The notes beneath the pieces are model-generated. The model saw only the letters and a list, made by a program, of their open reading frames with translations, made no database searches and was not told where the DNA came from. A DNA stretch of 59,238 bases from Candidatus Cloacimonadota bacterium (GTDB taxonomy: Bacteria > Cloacimonadota > Cloacimonadia > Cloacimonadales > TCS61). Shown piece after piece: positions 54,528 to 59,238 of the stretch. Each line of letters opens with the position of its first letter. Positions within the stretch are counted from its first letter, which is position 1. The stretch is from the NCBI GenBank assembly GCA_030621085.1, contig JAUXIJ010000012.1, positions 1 through 59,238 of the forward strand, read 5' to 3'. Position numbers and translations under genes: made by a program.

Positions 54528-55730
54528 TTATATCATACCAAATGTTTGATCTAAATAGACACTACTGAAAAAATTATCAATACAAGAATCATTTACACCA
54601 AAGCTTTGAATAAAGTGGGTTAGTAATGGAATGGATTCCTGTTTTGGATTCGCAATTAGTTTATCAATTCTTGTTGGGAGTTTACTCTCGAATTTTCCTC
54701 CAGGAATACTGTATGAAGAATCAATATAACCTTGTGAAAAGATAGTAAAATTATCTATACATTCCAAATTCATTATGATTTCTAAATTGCCTAAATAACC
54801 ACACTCTTTGTATAAATAAGGAATAAGGTTAAGTATCTTTAGTAAAGAAAAAGAAAAAGCGTCTAATGAAATATAACAATTACCATTGTTACAATGATTT
54901 TGTCTAAATAATGAGAAAGAATATAATATGCTACCATTTCTGAAAAAGGTGTCCTTTCTATCAAAAAATGAGTTAGTCTTTCGAATATTAGTTAAACCAT
55001 CAAATGAATTATAAAAAACATCCTTATATGCTTTTAAATAACCTTTATTTAGAGAAACTACACGTTTAGTGATAGAGCTATGATTAAATTTCTTATAAAA
55101 TAAATCAATTACGGGATACTGAGGAATGAAGTATATTGAACAATAAGCAGAATGTGGTAAGCTAAGACTACCATTTGGATTATCCTTTTTGATTTGATCA
55201 TAGAGATTGTTCGTTTTCATTTCCTGAAAAAAGAAATTGTGATAGGCATTTTCAATTTCGCTTTGATCCATTGGTTTAGCTTCAAATTCACGTCGTTTGT
55301 AAAACCGGTTTTCCTTGCCTATACAAACAAAATGAGGGCCTCTGATAGACTGAGGGATATCAATAACAACATACTCATGATCATGGAATTGTTGAGATTC
55401 TACTTTGTCAATTTGAAAATCGATACGTGGTAAAATGCCATCTACGAGAATTTGCTGCATTGACTCTTTTAGGGATTGATCTTTGATAGGTTTGAGAGCT
55501 ACTGGAATGCTGCCTTCTTCTTTTTTCCCGGATTCTTCTAAACCATAAATAATTTTACCACCAAATGAATTGGCCATAGCTGAAACATCTTTGCAGAGTT
55601 CTTTTTTATCTTTTTTTTGTGCAATATCAATGGATTGTTTGTATTCTAATTTGAGTGACTCACAAATCTTTTTAGTAATTAATTCCTGAAGATCTTGCTC
55701 TTTCCACTCATAAATTGGTTTATTAATCAA
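54528..55730 (-). CDS. AlbA_2 (Schlafen-type) domain protein
   Basis: A 400-residue protein. The N-terminal AlbA_2 domain (about 18-150) has ESLKLEYKQSIDI, KKELCKDVSAMANSFGGKIIYGLEE and RFYKRREFEAKPMD, all usual for this family, which is found in transcription regulators and in defence systems. The C-terminal ~240 residues have no family I know; they are rich in aromatic residues and could recognise a ligand or phage component. Translation starts at TTG with AGGAGG five bases before. Its 3' end meets the hsdS remnant, so it seems to have replaced most of a restriction locus. Confidence 0.75.
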   Translation of the reverse strand: MINKPIYEWKEQDLQELITKKICESLKLEYKQSIDIAQKKDKKELCKDVSAMANSFGGKIIYGLEESGKKEEGSIPVALKPIKDQSLKESMQQILVDGILPRIDFQIDKVESQQFHDHEYVVIDIPQSIRGPHFVCIGKENRFYKRREFEAKPMDQSEIENAYHNFFFQEMKTNNLYDQIKKDNPNGSLSLPHSAYCSIYFIPQYPVIDLFYKKFNHSSITKRVVSLNKGYLKAYKDVFYNSFDGLTNIRKTNSFFDRKDTFFRNGSILYSFSLFRQNHCNNGNCYISLDAFSFSLLKILNLIPYLYKECGYLGNLEIIMNLECIDNFTIFSQGYIDSSYSIPGGKFESKLPTRIDKLIANPKQESIPLLTHFIQSFGVNDSCIDNFFSSVYLDQTFGMI

Positions 55731-55775
55731 AAAATCCTCCTATTTCATAAAAAGAATTCTGCATAATCAGTCAAT

Positions 55776-55866
55776 TGGTCAAGTTCATTTCAACAACACG
55801 TGTCCTCTGTAGCTTTAGCGTAAGAGAAGCATCTTCCTTGTTTCTTTTATGCTTTCTGTTTTCAAC
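55776..55866 (-). pseudogene. Remnant of a sorting-domain 3' end with a ~30-bp insert
   Basis: CAAGTTCATTTCAACAACAC, about 30 unrelated bases (55800-55828), then CATCTTCCTTGTTTCTTTTA match the 3' end of the beta-helix gene at 55908-55967 (the codons for the final TRKMVLLK and stop). A further beta-helix gene end was duplicated here and then broken. Confidence 0.65.
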
Positions 55867-55870
55867 CCCC

Positions 55871-55911
55871 ACTATCTCCCCCTATTTAGGGGGAGAATTA
55901 AAGAGGGGGTC
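55871..55911. repeat. Strong GC-rich inverted repeat
   Basis: CTCCCCCTA (55875-55883) pairs with TAGGGGGAG (55886-55894), and an outer CCCCC near 55866 can pair with GGGGG near 55905. It lies directly 3' of the beta-helix gene and may end its transcription, although no T-run follows on the minus strand. Similar elements occur widely between genes. Confidence 0.6.
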
Positions 55912-55915
55912 AAGA

Positions 55916-58105
55916 TCATTTCAACAACACCATCTTCCTTGTTTCATTTATGCTGTTAGTATTCAACTTATACAAATATATTCCTGAAGCTTGATTCGAA
56001 GCATCCCACAAGTAGTTATGTTTTCCAGATGCAAATCGATGTGATTCGATCAATTGTCCTTTGATGTTGAATATTGTAAGAATACCGGTTTCATTTTCTT
56101 TTATATCAAAGCTGATAGTTGTAAATGGATTGAATGGGTTGGGGTAGTTTTGCTGTAAAAAGACTTCAGAAATTTGAACAATTACATTATCATCTAAACC
56201 CACAGGTGGCCAACCGATAGTAAGAGGTCCACCATAAGCACCCATATCATTTATAATAGTTCCCATTGCAGGCCAAAGGGCGTAGCCAGGATTTAACGGG
56301 TCTTCGGGGTCATAATAAATTGGGTCAGGATTGCCGGCATCTATACAGGGAGAATCTTCCAAAAGCGAATAAGGATATACTCCTATTCCAACAAATAACG
56401 GGTCTGCGTCTATATTACCTTCTCCTGCCCATCCACCTTGGATATCCGAATATGTTGCTGTAACTGAGTTGAAATAAATATAGATCTCTTCCGGTGAATC
56501 ATTCCAAAGAATGGAATTTATTAAACTCGGGTTAGAATTACCCCAGCAAAAAATCCCACCACCATTGTTAGCAGTATTACCTGTTATGGTTACATTCTGT
56601 AGATTCGGACTGGAATATTCACAGTAAATCCCACCACCAACATCTTCAGCAGTATTACCTTTTATGGTTACATTCTGTAGAATCGGATTGGAATAATATT
56701 CACAGTAAATCCCACCACCAGTATAAGCAGTATTATCTGTTATTGTTACATTCTGTAGAATCGGACTGGACATCACACAGAGAATCCCACCACCCCAGGT
56801 AGCAGAATCACCTGTTATGTTTACATTCATTAAACTCGGACTGGAATCAGCACAGTAAATCCCACCACCAAAATCAGCATTGCCATTCTGAATTGTCACG
56901 TTCTCTATGGAAAAATTATTATCGTTCTCGCAGAATAAAATTCCACTCAATCCTTCACCATCTAAAATTGTAGAAGCCTCATCTTCTCCAAGCAAAGAAA
57001 CATAACTTCTGCAATTTAATGGAAATATCTCACCTATCCCGGAAGGGGAGTAAGTTCCATTCGATATATGAATTATGAGAGTATTTGTACTGTCAGCAAG
57101 GATCTTAGTAAGCGCATAAGAAATTGTAAGTAAAGGGTCATTAACCGTTAATCCGCTATTTTCATCAGAACCATCAGGACTGACATACAGATCTTGATCT
57201 ACCTGCTCTACTTTAGCATTAAGAATATCAAAGGTGAAATTATCAATCGGATAGGCAAAATAATCATCTGGCTGTAATACAGTGAATGTATCCACAATTA
57301 CATTAATAGTATTGTACGCATACAGATCACATCCCAAACCGGCGAAATTCAGGAATATATTACATCGATCTATAGGATCAAAATTCGGAGGACTAAAATT
57401 ATACTCACAACAAATCCCACCACCTATTGTTGCAGAATTACCTGTTATGGTTACATTCGCTAAACTCGGACTGGAAGCCAAGCAGTAGATCCCACCACCC
57501 GAACCAGCAGAATTATCTGTTATTGTAACATTTTCCAAACTTGGACTGGAATCCCATCCACAGTAAATTCCACCACCAACTTCAGAAGAAGAATTACCTG
57601 TAATTATTACATTCTGTAAACTCGGACTGGAATCATCACAGTAAATCCCACCACCGAAACCAGCAGAATTATCTGTTATTATTAAATTATCCAAACTCGG
57701 ATTAGAACTATCACAGTAAATTCCACCACCATCTCCATAATTACCATTTGTAATTGTGAATCCAATTAAAACAGCAGTTGAATCTTCTCCACTTTCAAAA
57801 GTAACAACACTACCATTTTGAACTCCATCTATAATCGTTTGTGAAATATAAGAAGTATCTTGAGTTGTATGAAATAATGACGCAATAGTAATGTTCTTCC
57901 CATTATAATCAATATTTTCCACATATGTTCCGGGTTGTACAAGAACTGTATCACTATCAACTGCTATATTAATCCCTTCCTGGATTGTTGGTTGGTCTTC
58001 TGGTACATTTATAATAGTAGCAGTCAGAAAGGTTGATAAAATAAGAAAAATGAAAATAAAAAATAAAGTTTTCCCCGAAAGTCGGGATTTCGTAAGACTC
58101 AACAT
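55916..58105 (-). CDS. Secreted double beta-helix protein with sorting domain
   Basis: A 729-residue exported protein. The signal peptide (GKTLFFIFIFLILSTFLTA) is followed by beta-helix coils NVTITGNSAxxGGGIYC (to about residue 270), a second unit opening DLYVSPDGSDENSGLTVNDPLLTISYAL (DUF1565-like) with more coils, and the sorting tail NYPNPFNPFTTISFD ... SGIYLYKLNTNSINETRKMVLLK. AGGAGG precedes the ATG. The DNA of its tail and coils is nearly the same as in the 58169-59238 gene. Expected to be exported by a T9SS-like route and attached to the cell surface; its ligand is unknown. Confidence 0.9.
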   Translation of the reverse strand: MLSLTKSRLSGKTLFFIFIFLILSTFLTATIINVPEDQPTIQEGINIAVDSDTVLVQPGTYVENIDYNGKNITIASLFHTTQDTSYISQTIIDGVQNGSVVTFESGEDSTAVLIGFTITNGNYGDGGGIYCDSSNPSLDNLIITDNSAGFGGGIYCDDSSPSLQNVIITGNSSSEVGGGIYCGWDSSPSLENVTITDNSAGSGGGIYCLASSPSLANVTITGNSATIGGGICCEYNFSPPNFDPIDRCNIFLNFAGLGCDLYAYNTINVIVDTFTVLQPDDYFAYPIDNFTFDILNAKVEQVDQDLYVSPDGSDENSGLTVNDPLLTISYALTKILADSTNTLIIHISNGTYSPSGIGEIFPLNCRSYVSLLGEDEASTILDGEGLSGILFCENDNNFSIENVTIQNGNADFGGGIYCADSSPSLMNVNITGDSATWGGGILCVMSSPILQNVTITDNTAYTGGGIYCEYYSNPILQNVTIKGNTAEDVGGGIYCEYSSPNLQNVTITGNTANNGGGIFCWGNSNPSLINSILWNDSPEEIYIYFNSVTATYSDIQGGWAGEGNIDADPLFVGIGVYPYSLLEDSPCIDAGNPDPIYYDPEDPLNPGYALWPAMGTIINDMGAYGGPLTIGWPPVGLDDNVIVQISEVFLQQNYPNPFNPFTTISFDIKENETGILTIFNIKGQLIESHRFASGKHNYLWDASNQASGIYLYKLNTNSINETRKMVLLK

Positions 58106-58168
58106 AATTTCCTCCTTTGAAAACTTTCATGGACAGCTCGGAGAGCTATCCCTACGGTAATTTTTTCA

Positions 58169-59238
58169 TTATTTCAACAACAACATCTTCCTTGTTTCGG
58201 TTATGCTTTCAGTATGCAATTTGTATAAATATATCCCTGAACTTTGTTCCGAAGCATCCCACAAGTAGTTATGCTTTCCGGATTCAAATCGATGTGATTC
58301 GATCAATTGCCCTTTTATGTTGAATATTGTAAGAATGCCGGTTTCATTTTCTTTTATATCAAAGCTGATAGTTGTAATTGGATTGAATGGGTTGGGGTAA
58401 TTTTGATGTAAAAAGACTTCAGGAGTATGAACAACTATATTGTCATCTACATCCACATAAGGTGGAGATCCATATTCGTAGGCTCCCATATCGATGATAG
58501 CTGTTCCATTACCATCTCCATCCCAGATGCGCAGGTTACCAATAATATCCCAGGGAGGTAAATTCAATCCTGTAGTATCTGGAATTCCTGCATCTATACA
58601 GGGAGAATCTTCAAGTAAAGAATATGGGTCTGCTCCTGTTCCGACAAATAATGGATCTTCGTTTATATTGCCAGAACCTGCCCAGCCACCTTGTATATCC
58701 GAATATGTTGCTGTAACAGAACCAGACTCAATATAAATCTCTTCAGGTGAATCATTCCACATAATACAATTAGTTAAACTCGGATTGGAATTATCATCAC
58801 ATAGAATACCACCACCATTACTATAAATAGCAGTATTACTTGATATTGTTACATTAATTAAACTCGGACTGGAATCATTACAGTAAATTCCACCACCAGC
58901 ATTTGCACTATTACCTGTTATGGTAACATTCACTAAACTCGGGTTAGAATTAACACAGCAGAAAATTCCACCACCATAAATTGCAGAATTATCTGATATT
59001 GTTACATTCTCTAAACTCGGGTTGGAATTACTCCGGCAACCAATCCCACCACCAGAAAGTGCAAAATTATCTGATATTGTTACATTCTCTAAACTCGGAG
59101 AGGATCCTTGTGAACAGTAAATCCCACCACCACCATAATAGTTTCCATTAGCAGAATTACCTGTTATTGTAACATTCTCTAAACTCGGACTGGAATATCT
59201 GCATAAAATCCCTCCACCATGATATTCAGCAGTATTAT
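58169..59238 (-). CDS. Secreted beta-helix protein with sorting domain, 5' end outside window
   Basis: The frame is open from the stop at 58169-58171 to the window edge (at least 356 codons); I checked 58934-59238 and found no stop. The visible part has at least six beta-helix coils (NVTITGNSANAGGGIYC type), the ECIMWNDSPEEIYI-like closing unit, an IDAGIPDTTGLN region and the sorting tail NYPNPFNPITTISFD ... KMLLLK. The GTG at 58933 lies inside a coil and is not a start. It is a close paralogue of the neighbouring 55916-58105 gene, 63 bp apart, and probably in the same transcript. Confidence 0.88.
   Translation of the reverse strand, partial: NTAEYHGGGILCRYSSPSLENVTITGNSANGNYYGGGGIYCSQGSSPSLENVTISDNFALSGGGIGCRSNSNPSLENVTISDNSAIYGGGIFCCVNSNPSLVNVTITGNSANAGGGIYCNDSSPSLINVTISSNTAIYSNGGGILCDDNSNPSLTNCIMWNDSPEEIYIESGSVTATYSDIQGGWAGSGNINEDPLFVGTGADPYSLLEDSPCIDAGIPDTTGLNLPPWDIIGNLRIWDGDGNGTAIIDMGAYEYGSPPYVDVDDNIVVHTPEVFLHQNYPNPFNPITTISFDIKENETGILTIFNIKGQLIESHRFESGKHNYLWDASEQSSGIYLYKLHTESITETRKMLLLK

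Noticed and set aside
52855..55730. tRNA-Ser as an integration site for the defence genes
   Set aside because: I looked for a second copy of the tRNA 3' end (CCCAGCGTCTCCGCCA) further right and found none in the window, and no integrase is present.
58169..58933. Start of the last beta-helix gene at GTG 58933
   Set aside because: The GTG codes for a valine within a repeat coil, and the frame stays open to the window edge.

Overview
The window is AT-rich and densely coded, and most genes lie on the minus strand. It looks like a chromosomal segment of an anaerobic bacterium of the FCB group, most likely a Cloacimonadota-type lineage. The clues are secreted beta-helix proteins ending in a YPNPFNP-type sorting domain, a single-chain pyruvate:ferredoxin oxidoreductase, a BadF/HgdC-type activase, FolE2, an M42 peptidase, DUF2851 and a UMF1-type MFS protein. 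The phylum is an inference from gene content; no rRNA is present.

Layout: (1) 1-1781, the 5' part of nifJ. (2) 1782-8300, an accessory region of small minus-strand genes: an HNH endonuclease, a MNT nucleotidyltransferase, VapBC, membrane proteins and a divergent alkyladenine-glycosylase-like protein. They are separated by imperfect palindromes resembling integron attC sites, and no integrase is present. This region also holds a second copy of the 3' end of the neighbouring TPR gene, fused to what looks like the start of a HEPN toxin gene. (3) 8305-11751, a TPR/activase pair, a REP-associated (RAYT) transposase flanked by three copies of a ~120-bp repeat, and a sirtuin. (4) 11887-25246, housekeeping genes: M16 peptidase-folE2-apbE, an ABC exporter (permease fused to a CPBP protease)-glmS-recO, an M42 peptidase, a cupin, Nfu and a plus-strand GTPase. 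(5) 25247-29628, repeat-rich DNA around a lipoprotein that appears to start at ATT and a large beta-helix protein. (6) 29629-34611, a type IIG-like restriction-modification enzyme, DUF2851 and a GxxExxY protein. (7) 34694-40889, LhgO-like oxidoreductase, panC, panD, MFS transporter, recF, dnaN and HU. (8) 41169-47143, a four-gene module: secreted protein, FecR-domain protein, outer-membrane protein and CHASE2 adenylate cyclase. (9) ddl and aroA. Opposite aroA is a plus-strand MacB-like ABC operon with a YihY protein; a 39/40 identical 40-bp element lies just upstream of both aroA and the ABC operon. (10) tRNA-Ser(GGA), then a small defence island: Shedu (SduA), an hsdS 3' remnant and an AlbA_2 protein. 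(11) Two further beta-helix/sorting-domain proteins, the last running off the window.

How the genes work together: the core genes supply cell-wall precursors (GlmS, Ddl), pantothenate, pterin and aromatic biosynthesis, replication and repair (DnaN, RecF, RecO) and energy metabolism (NifJ). The accessory parts combine mobile or cassette-like DNA, defence genes and a repeat-homogenised family of secreted beta-helix proteins. The most unusual items are the attC-like cassette run with its chimeric MNT/HEPN-TPR junction, the divergent glycosylase, the RAYT/repeat cluster with a distant inverted copy, the FecR/CHASE2 envelope-signalling module, and the Shedu-hsdS remnant-AlbA_2 island.
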